From the NCBI GenBank assembly GCA_035530275.1, contig DATKVC010000015.1, positions 434,001-498,000 of the forward strand: a DNA stretch of 64,000 bases, in the 5' to 3' direction. The position numbers and the translations under genes were made by a program. The notes beneath the pieces were generated by a model, which was not told where the DNA came from, searched no databases, and worked only from the letters and a program-made list of their open reading frames with translations. Origin of the DNA: CAIJMU01 sp035530275 (GTDB lineage Bacteria > Spirochaetota > Spirochaetia > Treponematales > Rectinemataceae). Below are positions 43,309 through 53,660 of this stretch, in pieces. How positions within the stretch are numbered: the stretch's first letter is position 1; each line of letters opens with the position of its first letter.

Positions 43309-46300
43309 AGAGCGCTTGTCCTTCCTCGTCGAACTTTGCCTCCTGGAGGGCAGGCAAGTCGATCTTGAAGGAGGAGCCGGACTCCTTGCCCGCCTGTTCG
43401 ATCTTCCCGCTGTCGTCGTAGGAGCGCGCTTCGACGGTCCATGCAAAGTCGCCTTTATCCAGCATGGAAAGGGCTTTAAAGTCATAGTTGGTTGAACTCA
43501 GGTCGTCCCGTGTGAAGATGGCCGCGCTCTTGCCCCGGGCGAAGATAGAGAGTATGTAGCGGTTCGCGCCTTCGACCGGTTTCCACGAAAAGAAGATGTT
43601 TCGCGTTTGGCGAAGCTGGGCCGCTCCGATGAGGGCGTTCCGCGCGGGCGCGTCGAGCTCAGGCGGAGGCAAGGGCGGTATCGGGTCGATAGAGAACCTG
43701 TAGCTTTTTTGGGCGGAGATGTCGAGACCGGCGAGGCGGCCCTTGACCGTCCAGTAGTAGACGCCCGGGTCCAGAGGGCCGACGCTCGCGCGACCGGAGC
43801 GGTCGAATCCGCGCGCCACTACCTGTGATCCCTCGGGATCTGTCGACACCTCGAGTTCGGCGGCATCGGGCTGGTCCGTCAGATCGTAGGAGAAAATGCT
43901 CTTGCCCCTCAGCGCGTCGAGTCCCGATACGAGACCTCCGTCCTCGGGGCTCTCGAGTTTGATGTACGACAGCCTCTTTTCGCTGAAATAGGACTCGCCG
44001 ATGTCGCCGACGATCTTCGTCATCATGTCTCCCGGGGAAGCGATGCCCTGGATGGCAAGCGTATAGCTGCCGCTCGGCAGGTCGCCGAGGGGGCAGGCCA
44101 GGCTCGAGTCCTTCACATGGTGCTTTTCGAAGAGGGTTGGGGCAGGTCCTTCTTCAGCTGAGCGAAGGCTCAGGTTGTAGTAGTCAGCCCCCTTGATCGG
44201 AGTCCACGAAAGGGCGGCGGAGTCGCCCTCGCGGAGGCAGATGGTGCTTCCGGGAACCGGGCTCAGGAGGATCGGGCCGGCCAAGGGCTCGACGATCTCG
44301 AAGCTTCCGACCGGACTTTTCAAGAAAGTTGAGCCGTCGACATTGGAGACGAGAAGCCTCCAATAATAGCGACCGCTCCGCCATTTTTGGCCGCTGAGAG
44401 TGTCGGCCTTCGCCGTCTCCTGATGGACGATATCCTTGAAGTCCGGGTCTCGAGCGAGCTGGAAGACCGTCGCGGCGCTCACCTTCGACGTCCACGCGAA
44501 GCTCGTACCGGCGATGAGGGAGTCGGCGATGCGATAGCCTTCCGGCGGGAAGGAGAGGCGGATGGCATTGGTGGCTTCGACTCCCAGCAGTTCCCGGCCG
44601 GGACTGGGCTGCGATACGTCTCCGTATGCGTTCGTCCAGCGGAGGCCCCAGTACCAGGAACCCGGGCGTTTGAGCGAGGCGGCCAAGGGCCCCGAGAGTC
44701 TCACTGAAGTGCGAGTTGTGTCCATTTCCAGGAGGGGGGAGGAGAGGTCCTTCGCGGTCGAAATGACGAGTTGGTACGAGATGGCCTCTGGCGCGGGAGC
44801 CCACGAAAAGTTCAGGCCCGCGCCGTCGATGTCCTCGATCCGGTAGAGCCTGCCCTCGGCGGGAGCGATGAGCTCGGTCGCGGGAGGCGGGGGCACCGGA
44901 TCGACTTCGAAGCGGAAGCGCTCCTTGGCCAAGACGTCGAGACCGGCAATCCGGCCCCTGACCGTCCAGTAGTAGACGCCGGGTTTCAGACCGACGACGC
45001 TCGCGCGTCCGAAGCGGTCGGGGACGCTGGCCACGACATTCGAGCCGGCCGGATCGGTCGACACCTCGAGGCGGGCCTCGTCGGGTAGGTCTTCGAGAGT
45101 GGAGACGAAGACTTCCTTGCCCGCGCGCGCGTCGAGCCCCGGTACGCGAGCCCCGTCGGCGGGGCTTTCGAGCTGGATGTACGAGAGGCGCTTGTAGGTA
45201 AAGACGGTCTCGCCGATAAGGCCGATGATCCTCGTCGTATTCTCGCCCTCGGCGGCGAAGGCTTGGATCGAGAATTTATAGTTACCGCTCGCCAGATTGC
45301 CCAAGGGGTAGCTTAGGCTCGAGCCGACCAAAAAGTTCTTTTCGAGAATGGCCGAGGCATGATTGTCATCGGCGGAGCGCAGGCTCAGCCTATAGTAATC
45401 CGCTCCCTGCGTCGGGGCCCACGCAAAGGTGGCCGAGTCGCCCTGGTGGAGAAAGACGCTCGAACCCTGCGTCGGATAGAGGAGGGTGGGGGGAGCGAAG
45501 GCTTCGACGACTTCGAAGCTCCTGGCCTTCGTCTCCATGAAGACGGAGCCGTCCGTGTTATAGCTGCGCAGGCGCCAATAATAGCGGCCGGCTTTCCATT
45601 CGCGACCTATGAGGGTTTCGGCGCTCACCGTCTCCTCGAAGGCGAAATCGCGAAAGCCGGAATCGCGGGCGAGCTGGAATACCGTGCGCGCGTTCACGTT
45701 CGATTTCCAGGTGAAGCGGGTATCGTGAACAAGGGAATCGGCGACGCGATAGCCTTCGGGCGGAAAGGAGAGTCGGACGGCGATGGAACCGTCGATGCCT
45801 TGGAGCTGCCTGGCCGCGCTCGACGGCGAGGCCTTGCCCTCGGCGTCCACCCAGCTCACTCCCCAGTAATAGGAACCTGGCGCCGAGAGAGCCTCGGCCC
45901 GGCTTCCGGAAAGGTTCAGGTAGGGCTGCGTAGCGGCGATCTTCAGGACCGGCGACGAAAGGTCCCTCTTCTTCGATATGACGAATTCGTAGGATGCCGC
46001 CTCTGTCTCGGGAGCCCAGGCGAAGGCGAGACCCTTGCCGCCGATATCCTGGATCTGATAGAGGGAGCCGTCGTAGGGCGCGCTGAGCGCGAGGGGCCCC
46101 ATGGCCGCCTTCTTCGCGATGACGAAGCCGCGCGCCGTGGCCGCGGGAGCGTCGCCGATGACCGTATAGGCGTGGACAGGCGAAACGCGCCAGTACCAGG
46201 AACCTTCGCCGAGGCTGTCCACGGTCAGGCTCGCCGTGGTGGTTCTCGATCGGATGATCGGCTTGGCGAAGCCGGGGTCGGCGGCGATCTCGAAGAGATA

Positions 46301-47320
46301 GGCCGAAGCCTCGGCCATCGCGGTCCAGGCGAAGCTGACCTGAGGCTTCACGCTTCGGTAGGCGTACTTCTGGCCGTCGGAGGGAAAGAGCGGATTCGGA
46401 GGAGTGGCGATGTCGAGGCTGAAGCTTCGGACGGGTGATTCCTTGCCAGGCGATTTCGTGCCGGCCGAGTCGCGCACGCGCCAGTACCAATTGCCCGATC
46501 CCAACTCGACACGGGCGGCGAGCGCCGAGACTTTGATGACCGCGGCTCCGCCCGCAGCGAAATCTGGTTTCGACGAGACTTCGAGATTGTAGGGGCCATC
46601 GGCTGGGGCGGCATGGCCTTCTCCCTGGGCGGCGCCCAATTGCCAGGCGAAGTCGACCGCGGCTTTGTCGCCGCCGGCGAAGGAAAGCAGCCTCGCGTTC
46701 GGCTCGGGCGAAATGGGGACTATCGGACGAACGACGAAGCTCGCCTCGCCGCTCTTCACGTCGATCTGGAGCTCCTGGTTCGTCGCGATGGCCTGGGTGC
46801 TTCCGTCCGCCTTCACGAGTCGGGCGCCGCCCTGATTCACCTCGACCTTGAGCTTGCCCGCCTCGCGGCTGAAGGTGGCCTTCGCGCCCTTGTCCACGCT
46901 GATCTTTCCGGCCGTCGACGATATCGTGTAACTAGTCGCCTTCTGCGACGAGCCGACGCCGATCTCCCCCGAAATGAACTCCACATTCTTCGTCTTGCCG
47001 CCGAAGTCGAGCTTGAGCATCGAGTCTTCGAGCATGTCCAGGCTCGTCCCGTCGTCGAAATTGACTGTCGCCGCGGAGAGGTCGCCCGTGCGCAGGGTGT
47101 CGGCGTTGTAGACCGGGCTGTCGTTCCGCATCTGCTCCCAACCGAAGCCGCTCGATGCCTTGCGCGTGGCCGTGAGTTTCTTGAACACGATCGTGCCCAG
47201 CTGCTTTTCGCCGCTTCGGCTCGAGGTGCTGTAGAGGTCCGCCGCGAAAAGTCCCATGAGCGCGGCGGCGCCGAGAAGGAGGGCCGCGCTCACCGCGACG
47301 TCACTTCTCGATAATCTCAT
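43298..47320 (-). CDS. FecR-domain protein with duplicated FN3-like supermodule
   Basis: A 1340-residue envelope protein. TM anchor at residues ~9-28. A FecR domain spans ~40-200 (DTLRTGDLSAATVNFDDGTS, FISGEIGVGSS). The remainder is a string of FN3-like beta domains, each ending in a YYW/WYWR motif. A unit of about 395 residues occurs twice in tandem: residues 421-815 and 826-1218, sharing strings such as IRLSFPPEGYR and YYWRL. FecR proteins normally sense envelope or iron-siderophore signals and control sigma factors. Its start overlaps the cyclase stop by 20 bp, which links it to cAMP production. No transporter is adjacent. Confidence 0.88.
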   Translation of the reverse strand: MRLSRSDVAVSAALLLGAAALMGLFAADLYSTSSRSGEKQLGTIVFKKLTATRKASSGFGWEQMRNDSPVYNADTLRTGDLSAATVNFDDGTSLDMLEDSMLKLDFGGKTKNVEFISGEIGVGSSQKATSYTISSTAGKISVDKGAKATFSREAGKLKVEVNQGGARLVKADGSTQAIATNQELQIDVKSGEASFVVRPIVPISPEPNARLLSFAGGDKAAVDFAWQLGAAQGEGHAAPADGPYNLEVSSKPDFAAGGAAVIKVSALAARVELGSGNWYWRVRDSAGTKSPGKESPVRSFSLDIATPPNPLFPSDGQKYAYRSVKPQVSFAWTAMAEASAYLFEIAADPGFAKPIIRSRTTTASLTVDSLGEGSWYWRVSPVHAYTVIGDAPAATARGFVIAKKAAMGPLALSAPYDGSLYQIQDIGGKGLAFAWAPETEAASYEFVISKKRDLSSPVLKIAATQPYLNLSGSRAEALSAPGSYYWGVSWVDAEGKASPSSAARQLQGIDGSIAVRLSFPPEGYRVADSLVHDTRFTWKSNVNARTVFQLARDSGFRDFAFEETVSAETLIGREWKAGRYYWRLRSYNTDGSVFMETKARSFEVVEAFAPPTLLYPTQGSSVFLHQGDSATFAWAPTQGADYYRLSLRSADDNHASAILEKNFLVGSSLSYPLGNLASGNYKFSIQAFAAEGENTTRIIGLIGETVFTYKRLSYIQLESPADGARVPGLDARAGKEVFVSTLEDLPDEARLEVSTDPAGSNVVASVPDRFGRASVVGLKPGVYYWTVRGRIAGLDVLAKERFRFEVDPVPPPPATELIAPAEGRLYRIEDIDGAGLNFSWAPAPEAISYQLVISTAKDLSSPLLEMDTTRTSVRLSGPLAASLKRPGSWYWGLRWTNAYGDVSQPSPGRELLGVEATNAIRLSFPPEGYRIADSLIAGTSFAWTSKVSAATVFQLARDPDFKDIVHQETAKADTLSGQKWRSGRYYWRLLVSNVDGSTFLKSPVGSFEIVEPLAGPILLSPVPGSTICLREGDSAALSWTPIKGADYYNLSLRSAEEGPAPTLFEKHHVKDSSLACPLGDLPSGSYTLAIQGIASPGDMMTKIVGDIGESYFSEKRLSYIKLESPEDGGLVSGLDALRGKSIFSYDLTDQPDAAELEVSTDPEGSQVVARGFDRSGRASVGPLDPGVYYWTVKGRLAGLDISAQKSYRFSIDPIPPLPPPELDAPARNALIGAAQLRQTRNIFFSWKPVEGANRYILSIFARGKSAAIFTRDDLSSTNYDFKALSMLDKGDFAWTVEARSYDDSGKIEQAGKESGSSFKIDLPALQEAKFDEEGQALYGF

Positions 47321-49154
47321 ATTTGACTTCTTCCTTGTCCACGTCGACGCGGTTCCCCGGAGGCGCGATCCCGAGGAAGGACCGCAGTTCCGCCAAGGTT
47401 TCCGGTCCCTCGCCGCCCTTGAGCTTTACGACCGCGTAGATCGTCAGGGGATCGGTCTTGCCCTTCACCTTGATGGCCGGCATGGCCTCCACGATCACCT
47501 CGTCCTTCACGAGGTCGTAGGTGTATTCCGAGATGAGGATGTCCGTGCCGAAGGGCTTGTTGAGGGCCTCGATGCGGCTCGCGAGGTTGACCGCGTCGCC
47601 TATCACCGTGTACTCCATGCGCTCGACCGAGCCGATCTGGCCCGCGATGCAGGGACCGGTGTTCACTCCGCAGCCGTTATGGATGAGGGGCCTGTCCTCG
47701 CCGCCCCGCCCGGCGTTGAAGTCCACGAGGGCGTAGCGCATCATTATCATGGCACGGAGGGCCGCGAGGGCGTCCTCCTTCGGGCTGCCGGCGGAGGCGG
47801 GGGCGCCCCAGACCCCCATGATCGCGTCCCCGATGAACTTGTCGACGACGCCTCCGGTTTTATCGATGCAGGTCACCATGCGGGTCATGTAGTCGTTCAG
47901 GAACTCGACGACAGCCTCCGGCGAAAGCTTTTCGGATATGGCGGTGAAGGAACGGATGTCTGCGAAAAAGATCGTGGCGGTCTTCCGCGTGCCCCCGAGC
48001 TCGAGTCGGCCCTTGAGGGCCTGCTCGGCGATGGTCTTGTTGACGAATTTGCCGAAGGTCTCCTTGACGCGCTCGCGCTCGGCCAAGCCCCGGCCCATCT
48101 GCACGAAGCTCTCCGTGAGGAGCCCGAGTTCGTCCTGGGTTTCGCTCTTCATGTCCAGCTCGAAATGGCCGCCCTCGATGAGGCTCGAAGCCTTCACCAG
48201 CTTCAGGACGGGTCGCGACATCGTGCGGGCGAAGAACCAGACCGCGAGGATCGAGAAGAGGAGGACTATGCCGGTGAGGTAGAGGTTCCGACGAGTGAGA
48301 TCTCCGGCGGCCCTGTATACCAAGGCTGTCGGCGTCGAACTCGTCACCGCGAGAGAGCCCACCGACAACTTGCGGAAAGCGCCCAAATACTCCTTTTTGT
48401 CCGTGTCGCGGTAGCGGATCATCATATTGTCCGCGGGGCTCGTGAGGAGCCTTTTCACCAGCTCCTTATCCGCGTAGCTCACCCCGCCCTTCACCAGATC
48501 GAAGTCGGGATGGACGATGAGGCTCCCGTCGAAGCCCACCACGTAGCTCAAGGCTGTCGAGCTCGTCCGTACAATTGTCTCGAATTCTTCCGTGGAGAAG
48601 AGGACGATCATGGCGTTCCGCGTGCCCAAATCCCGATAGGGGGCGAAGAGGGCCGCGGCGGGGATGCCCAACGAGACGCTCGCGTTGCACACGAGGGTCT
48701 CGCCGCCCCGGGCGCGTTCGATCAGGTCGGCCTTGGACTTGATAAAGGGTGCGACGATGCCCGGCTCGAGTTCGTTCGCCGTGAAGAACTTCCGGTTGAC
48801 GACATCCCTTTGCCCCGGCACCGCGAGGTAGGCGATCTCGGCGTTTCGGTCGAAGTAGTCCGCCACCGTGGTTTTCTCGAGAGCTCGACTGCCTCCGCTC
48901 TCGCGGAGGACATCGAGGAGGGAGAGGGCGCTCGAAAGCACCGAGTTCACCTTGGCCTCGACCTGCGAGGCTAGGACTTGGCTCATGGTCAGGTTGCTCT
49001 CCTCGGCCTGGGCCCTCGAGTTTTCGGAGAAGAAATAGGAGGACAATCCCGTGATCGTCGCCATCGACACCATGACGATGATCGTAACAATACCGATGAG
49101 CTTGACGACCAGGGGGTATTTGACTCTCTTACGCTCGTATTCGCTAGATGGCAT
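47301..49154 (-). CDS. Membrane adenylate/guanylate cyclase, class III
   Basis: A 617-residue protein. TM1 ~17-42, periplasmic sensor domain ~43-290 (Cache-like), TM2 ~291-312, HAMP ~312-365, then the cyclase domain (~390-570). Metal-binding Asp 399 is in IFFADIRSF and Asp 443 in FIGDAIMGVWG; a Lys just before (VVDKFIGD) fits adenine specificity. The product is probably cAMP. The start is at 49154 with AAGGGAG upstream. It is sandwiched between the FecR gene and a lipoprotein, and a predicted cNMP-gated channel lies in the same window. Confidence 0.93.
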   Translation of the reverse strand: MPSSEYERKRVKYPLVVKLIGIVTIIVMVSMATITGLSSYFFSENSRAQAEESNLTMSQVLASQVEAKVNSVLSSALSLLDVLRESGGSRALEKTTVADYFDRNAEIAYLAVPGQRDVVNRKFFTANELEPGIVAPFIKSKADLIERARGGETLVCNASVSLGIPAAALFAPYRDLGTRNAMIVLFSTEEFETIVRTSSTALSYVVGFDGSLIVHPDFDLVKGGVSYADKELVKRLLTSPADNMMIRYRDTDKKEYLGAFRKLSVGSLAVTSSTPTALVYRAAGDLTRRNLYLTGIVLLFSILAVWFFARTMSRPVLKLVKASSLIEGGHFELDMKSETQDELGLLTESFVQMGRGLAERERVKETFGKFVNKTIAEQALKGRLELGGTRKTATIFFADIRSFTAISEKLSPEAVVEFLNDYMTRMVTCIDKTGGVVDKFIGDAIMGVWGAPASAGSPKEDALAALRAMIMMRYALVDFNAGRGGEDRPLIHNGCGVNTGPCIAGQIGSVERMEYTVIGDAVNLASRIEALNKPFGTDILISEYTYDLVKDEVIVEAMPAIKVKGKTDPLTIYAVVKLKGGEGPETLAELRSFLGIAPPGNRVDVDKEEVKYEIIEK

Positions 49155-49175
49155 GGATCGCTCCCTTGTCGTGTA

Positions 49176-51284
49176 TTATGGAACTTGAGTGTTAGTCCCG
49201 AAATAGAGGAGGTAGGGATAGCCGTTGTTGATGGCGGCGCTCTGGCCCCAGACCATCGAGTCGAACCCCGCCGGGAGGGACCCCGCGTTTAGCACGGTCG
49301 TGATGCCCGCCTGCGCCGTTGTCGAGTAGCAGGCGATGTAGGTAAACGCCGCGTTGTTCTGCCCGACGAAAGGCCCGACGTTCGAGGAGCCCGTGGCGTA
49401 GCAAGCGGTGAACGTGGCGCTCCCGCTCATCCAAATTCCGATAAATCCACCGGCACCGGCTATGCTGTTAACACTTCCACGCGCGTAGCAGTTGGTGCAT
49501 TGATGCGTGCTTCCTCCTCCCACATCGCCTATCAGGCCCCCAGCGCTCGTGGTTCCGGTTACGGTTGCCGTAGAGTAGCACTGGTCAACAGTGCCATCGT
49601 ACCAATCCCCGATAAGGCCGCCAACATAGAAGGTTCCGCTGATCGTTCCCGAGGTGTAACAGTGACTGATCGGAGAAGTGCCGGTTCCGACGATGCCCCC
49701 GGTATAACTGGAACCGGTCACGTTTCCTGTGGAGACACAACAGGAAATCGGGTCCCCGTTACTTTGGCCGACAATACCGCCGGTAAAGCTGGAACCCGTT
49801 GCGGTGATGTTGACGGCGCTGATGCAGCCCGTGATAGTGCCGAAGTTATATGCCGCGACTCCGCCGATATTGCTTCCCGAACTGGTGATGTTTCCCGCGA
49901 CGCGCAGGTTTTTCACGAGCCCTCCATACCCGATTTTGTAGAATAAGCCGGAGTCGCCGGGCGCGTTAGAAATATTGTAAGTGATCGTGTGCCCTGCTCC
50001 GTCGAACGTTCCCGTGAAGGGCGTCGCGGTTGATCCGATGGGCGTCCAACTCCCCGAGGTCGTCGTGTCGATATCGCCCGCGAGAACATAGGTTCCCGAG
50101 AGGTCCGTCGCCAGTGCCGCCAGCTCGGTGCTGCTTGCGATCAGCGCTGCCGTCGTGACCGCGTAGTTCTGAGTTGTCTTCCGGTCGGTCGCGGTTACGC
50201 TGACCTTGAGGGTGTTGTTGCCGCTCATCGCCGTGAAGGTGCCGGTCAACGTGGTTGGGGAGCTTACGGTCAGGGGGCAGGCGACGTCGTTAAAGGTGCA
50301 GCTAACGCCCTGGTTCGCCGCGTGGGCGCTTATCGTGAAGGGATAGCTTATGCCCGCTGTCAATGAGCCTCCGGTAAAATTGTAGCCGTAGGTCGTGGGG
50401 TTGAAGGCCGTGGCGAGGGTCGGGCCGCCCGAGAAGTTCAGGCCGGCAAGGGTCGCGTCCGAGTTTGCGAAGTCGCTTATGCCGAAGCTCAAGGTTGGAA
50501 GGAGGTTGTCGCTCGGTGGAAGGAGGTTGCCGCTCGGGTCGACCCACTTGCTGTCCGTCACTCCGTCCCAGATGTTGAGGGACTCCACATAGGGGCCGAA
50601 GAGGGTCGTCGATGAGCTTGAGGCCTTGAAGTAAAGGTAGAGCGTGTGAGCGCCCCCCGACAGGCTCGAGGCGGAAATTGTAGCGTTATAGTTGGTTCCA
50701 TCGCTTGTGCCCTGGACCGCCGTGTACGCGGCCGCGGTCGAATCGAGCAGTGCGCAGATATAGGGCAGAGCCGTGGTCGCGGGCCATTGTACCGGGAGGG
50801 AAAAGCCCCCGGTATTGGCGCTCTGCGTGAAGGACAGGGTTACGGAGGCGCTCGTCGTCGCTCCAGCGGAAAGGGTCGTCGTCGTCGTTCCTTGCGCGAT
50901 TTGCGTGGTGGAACCCGCGTCGCTGTAGGCTTGCACGGTGACAGTGTAGTCTCCAGCGACAATGTCCGTAATTGTGCAGACTCCGGCGGCTACTGTCGTA
51001 CTCGCATAGGTATGGTCGACGTTGGAGACGATGACCTTGTAGGCCTGTATGGCGCCGAAATAGTCCGTGCTTCCGGCCACGATGGCGCGGGAGGCCTGGG
51101 GGCCCACGGAGAGCGTGAGGGTCGAGGTGCCGCTCGGAATGTCGCTCGACGAGTTTGAAGGGCGGGCGAAGGGAACTGGGCAGGCGACGAAGGAGGTCAG
51201 GCAGCCAAGAAGGAGTCCCAGCGCGGCGGAGCGGTGAAGAGCGCGGTTGGGGCAGGCGCTCTTGTGGCAGGTACCGGTACGCAT
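49176..51284 (-). CDS. Surface lipoprotein with GLUG repeats
   Basis: A 702-residue predicted lipoprotein. The lipobox is near residue 35 (LTSFVAC). The N-terminal third (~45-330) is related to the neighbouring lipoproteins, including VESLNIWDGVTDSKWVDPSG. Residues ~290-400 include a cadherin-like beta sandwich (LAGLNFSGGPT). The C-terminal half has GLUG-type repeats (GGIVGQSNGD, YTGGIVGTGT, GGLIGDWYDGT, GGLIGDVGGG). Such repeats occur in bacterial adhesins. It begins 15 bp after the next upstream gene ends and is the fifth gene of the operon in the direction of transcription. Confidence 0.85.
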   Translation of the reverse strand: MRTGTCHKSACPNRALHRSAALGLLLGCLTSFVACPVPFARPSNSSSDIPSGTSTLTLSVGPQASRAIVAGSTDYFGAIQAYKVIVSNVDHTYASTTVAAGVCTITDIVAGDYTVTVQAYSDAGSTTQIAQGTTTTTLSAGATTSASVTLSFTQSANTGGFSLPVQWPATTALPYICALLDSTAAAYTAVQGTSDGTNYNATISASSLSGGAHTLYLYFKASSSSTTLFGPYVESLNIWDGVTDSKWVDPSGNLLPPSDNLLPTLSFGISDFANSDATLAGLNFSGGPTLATAFNPTTYGYNFTGGSLTAGISYPFTISAHAANQGVSCTFNDVACPLTVSSPTTLTGTFTAMSGNNTLKVSVTATDRKTTQNYAVTTAALIASSTELAALATDLSGTYVLAGDIDTTTSGSWTPIGSTATPFTGTFDGAGHTITYNISNAPGDSGLFYKIGYGGLVKNLRVAGNITSSGSNIGGVAAYNFGTITGCISAVNITATGSSFTGGIVGQSNGDPISCCVSTGNVTGSSYTGGIVGTGTSPISHCYTSGTISGTFYVGGLIGDWYDGTVDQCYSTATVTGTTSAGGLIGDVGGGSTHQCTNCYARGSVNSIAGAGGFIGIWMSGSATFTACYATGSSNVGPFVGQNNAAFTYIACYSTTAQAGITTVLNAGSLPAGFDSMVWGQSAAINNGYPYLLYFGTNTQVP

Positions 51285-51299
51285 TATGCCCTTCCTCCT

Positions 51300-53660
51300 T
51301 TATGGCTGGATTTTGCGGATTTCATGGTTTTCGGGTTCACCGATGTAGAGGTTTGTACCGTCGGTCGTGATGCCGGATGGATAGTTGAAGTTGGCGGCCG
51401 GTCCGGTGCCGTCCGCGCTCCCGATTGTCAAGGAACCTGCCAGGGTCGTTACCGCTCTGGTGGCTATCACGATCTTGCGGATCTCGTGGTTGAAGCAATC
51501 CACGACGTAGAGGTTTGTGCCGTCAGTCGTGATGCCGTAGGGCTTGTTGAAACTCGCCGCGGTTCCGATGCCGTCTGCGTACCCAGCCGTCGTGGATCCA
51601 GCAAATGTGGTCACCGCACCTGTGGCGATCACGACCTTGCGTATTTCGTTGTTGTCGAAATCCGTGACGTAGAGGTTCGTGCCATCTGTTGTGACGGCGA
51701 TAGGATGGTTGAAGCTGGCGGCGCTTCCTGTGCCGTCGCTGGACCCGGGTGTCGTCGAACCGGCCAAAGTCGTCACTTCCCCTGTGGCGATCACGACCTT
51801 GCGGATTTCGTGGTTGTCGAAATCGGCGACAAAGAGGTTCGTGCCGTCCGTCGCGAGGCCGTATGGATGGTAGAAGCTGGCCGCGGTTCCGATGCCGTCA
51901 GCGTTCCCTGCTGCCCCTGATCCGGCGAGGATAGTCATCGCTCCTGAGGCGATCACGATCTTGCGGATTTCGCTATTCGCTATATCGGCGGCGTAGAGGT
52001 TCGTGCCGTCCGTCGTGATGCCGTAGGCATTCGCGGTGTAGGGCATGGTCGTCACTTCTCTGGTGGCGATTACGACCTTGCGGATTTCGTTGGTGTTAGA
52101 ATCCGCGACGTAGAGATTCGTGCCGTCCGTCGTGACGCCGCCGGGACGGTTGAAGCTGGCGGCGCTTCCAATGCCGTCCACGCTCCCCGCCGTCGTGGAG
52201 CCGGCAAGGGTCGTCACGATTCCGCTCGCCGGGTTCATGCCCAGGTCGGCCATCCTCGTGACCGTGCAGGACATGTGCCCGGAGTAGCTCACCCCTCCGC
52301 TCGTCACCGTCGCGGCTATCTGGTACGTTCCGAGCATCGAGGCAGTTGCGGCAGGTGAGAGGACGAAGCGCTGCGAAGTCTCGCCCTGCGCTACGCCGTC
52401 GAGGTACCAGGTCCAGCCGCTTGCGATAGCGTCGAGGCTCGGGTTTCCGGTTTCTGCCCCGAAGGCCTGGCCTTGGACGATAATCGTGGAAGCGGGAAAA
52501 TCCAGGCCCTGATAGCTCGCGTTGACGCCGATAGAGACAGTCGCCGTGGCGTACCAGGTTATCGTATAGGTCTTCGTGCTTGCCCCGTCAGGAGCGCGGA
52601 CCGTGACCGCGAGCGTATCCGCTAGGGTGGGGGAGAAGGGGAGGGCGGCCGAGCTCGTCCCCGAGGCCTGATCGCCCGAAACTGTGCTGGCGCCGGTCCA
52701 GGAATAGCTGATGTACTGCCCCGCGATCGAGGCCGTCGGCGTGAAGACGATGCTCGATGTGGAAGGCGCGACGTAGAGGGAATAGGCCGTCGTTCCCGAC
52801 GAGAAGCCAATGGGAATCACGGCGCCCGAGGTCGAACCGTCCTGCACGACCAAGTTGCCGAGGTTGGCGTTCACGTCGAAGAAGTCCGTCGAGGCGAAGA
52901 CTCGCGTGCTCACGCAGGCGCCGCTCGAATCTAGCCAACACCGACTGGTCACGCCGTCCCAGATGTTGATCGACTCAACGTAGAGACCGTACACGGTGGT
53001 TGCGGCACTTGATGTCTTGAAGCTGATGCGGAGGGTGTGATTGCCGCCAGCGAGAGCCGAGGCCGCCAGGGTGGCCGAGTAGGTAGCACCGATCGTTACT
53101 GCCGGGTCGGTCAAGGGTACGCCGTCGAGGGTGGCGGAAACATAGGCGAGTCCCGTCGTCAGGGGCCACTGGATGCCGAGAGCGAAGCCGCCCGTGGACG
53201 CGCCCTGGCTGAACGAGAGGCTCACCGTTACGGATTGCGTGGTCCCTGCGACGAGGGTGACCGGCAGACTCGATCCTGAAGCGATTTTGGCGGCCGACGA
53301 ATCGAAGGCGTCGACCGTGATCGTATAATTCCCCTGAGTGAGGGAGCCGAATGTTGTGGTGAGGCCCGAGCTGTAGACTATGCCGGGATCCTGGGCCACG
53401 ATAGTACTCGTGCTGTCTACTATGGCGATGGAAAGCGTGGAAATGGCCGCGGAGAAATTGGTGGAGGAGGCGACGATGGTTCTGGCCGTCGGGACGGCAA
53501 AGGAGACGGTGAGAGAGGCGCTCGATCCGCCCGACGAAGCGCGCGTCGAAAGCGGAATGGAACAGGCGAGGGCGCAGACCGCGACGAGTGAGAGCAAGAG
53601 GCCGAGCGCAAAGGCCCCTGATCGGTGTCGCGGTTTTCGGCCCATCGCGGCTGCTTTCAT
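51300..53660 (-). CDS. Surface lipoprotein with NHL beta-propeller
   Basis: A 786-residue predicted lipoprotein with lipobox ALAC near residue 33. The N-terminal ~430 residues are the same module as its upstream neighbour (VESINIWDGVT, IVFTPTASIAGQYISYSW). The C-terminal ~290 residues form about six NHL repeats of roughly 48-55 residues (e.g. GITTDGTNLYVVDCFNHEI, VVIATGEVTTLAGS), a beta propeller often used for binding sugars or proteins. Its start overlaps the upstream stop by four bases (ATGA). A strong duplicated origin with the neighbour at 53657 is likely. Confidence 0.88.
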   Translation of the reverse strand: MKAAAMGRKPRHRSGAFALGLLLSLVAVCALACSIPLSTRASSGGSSASLTVSFAVPTARTIVASSTNFSAAISTLSIAIVDSTSTIVAQDPGIVYSSGLTTTFGSLTQGNYTITVDAFDSSAAKIASGSSLPVTLVAGTTQSVTVSLSFSQGASTGGFALGIQWPLTTGLAYVSATLDGVPLTDPAVTIGATYSATLAASALAGGNHTLRISFKTSSAATTVYGLYVESINIWDGVTSRCWLDSSGACVSTRVFASTDFFDVNANLGNLVVQDGSTSGAVIPIGFSSGTTAYSLYVAPSTSSIVFTPTASIAGQYISYSWTGASTVSGDQASGTSSAALPFSPTLADTLAVTVRAPDGASTKTYTITWYATATVSIGVNASYQGLDFPASTIIVQGQAFGAETGNPSLDAIASGWTWYLDGVAQGETSQRFVLSPAATASMLGTYQIAATVTSGGVSYSGHMSCTVTRMADLGMNPASGIVTTLAGSTTAGSVDGIGSAASFNRPGGVTTDGTNLYVADSNTNEIRKVVIATREVTTMPYTANAYGITTDGTNLYAADIANSEIRKIVIASGAMTILAGSGAAGNADGIGTAASFYHPYGLATDGTNLFVADFDNHEIRKVVIATGEVTTLAGSTTPGSSDGTGSAASFNHPIAVTTDGTNLYVTDFDNNEIRKVVIATGAVTTFAGSTTAGYADGIGTAASFNKPYGITTDGTNLYVVDCFNHEIRKIVIATRAVTTLAGSLTIGSADGTGPAANFNYPSGITTDGTNLYIGEPENHEIRKIQP

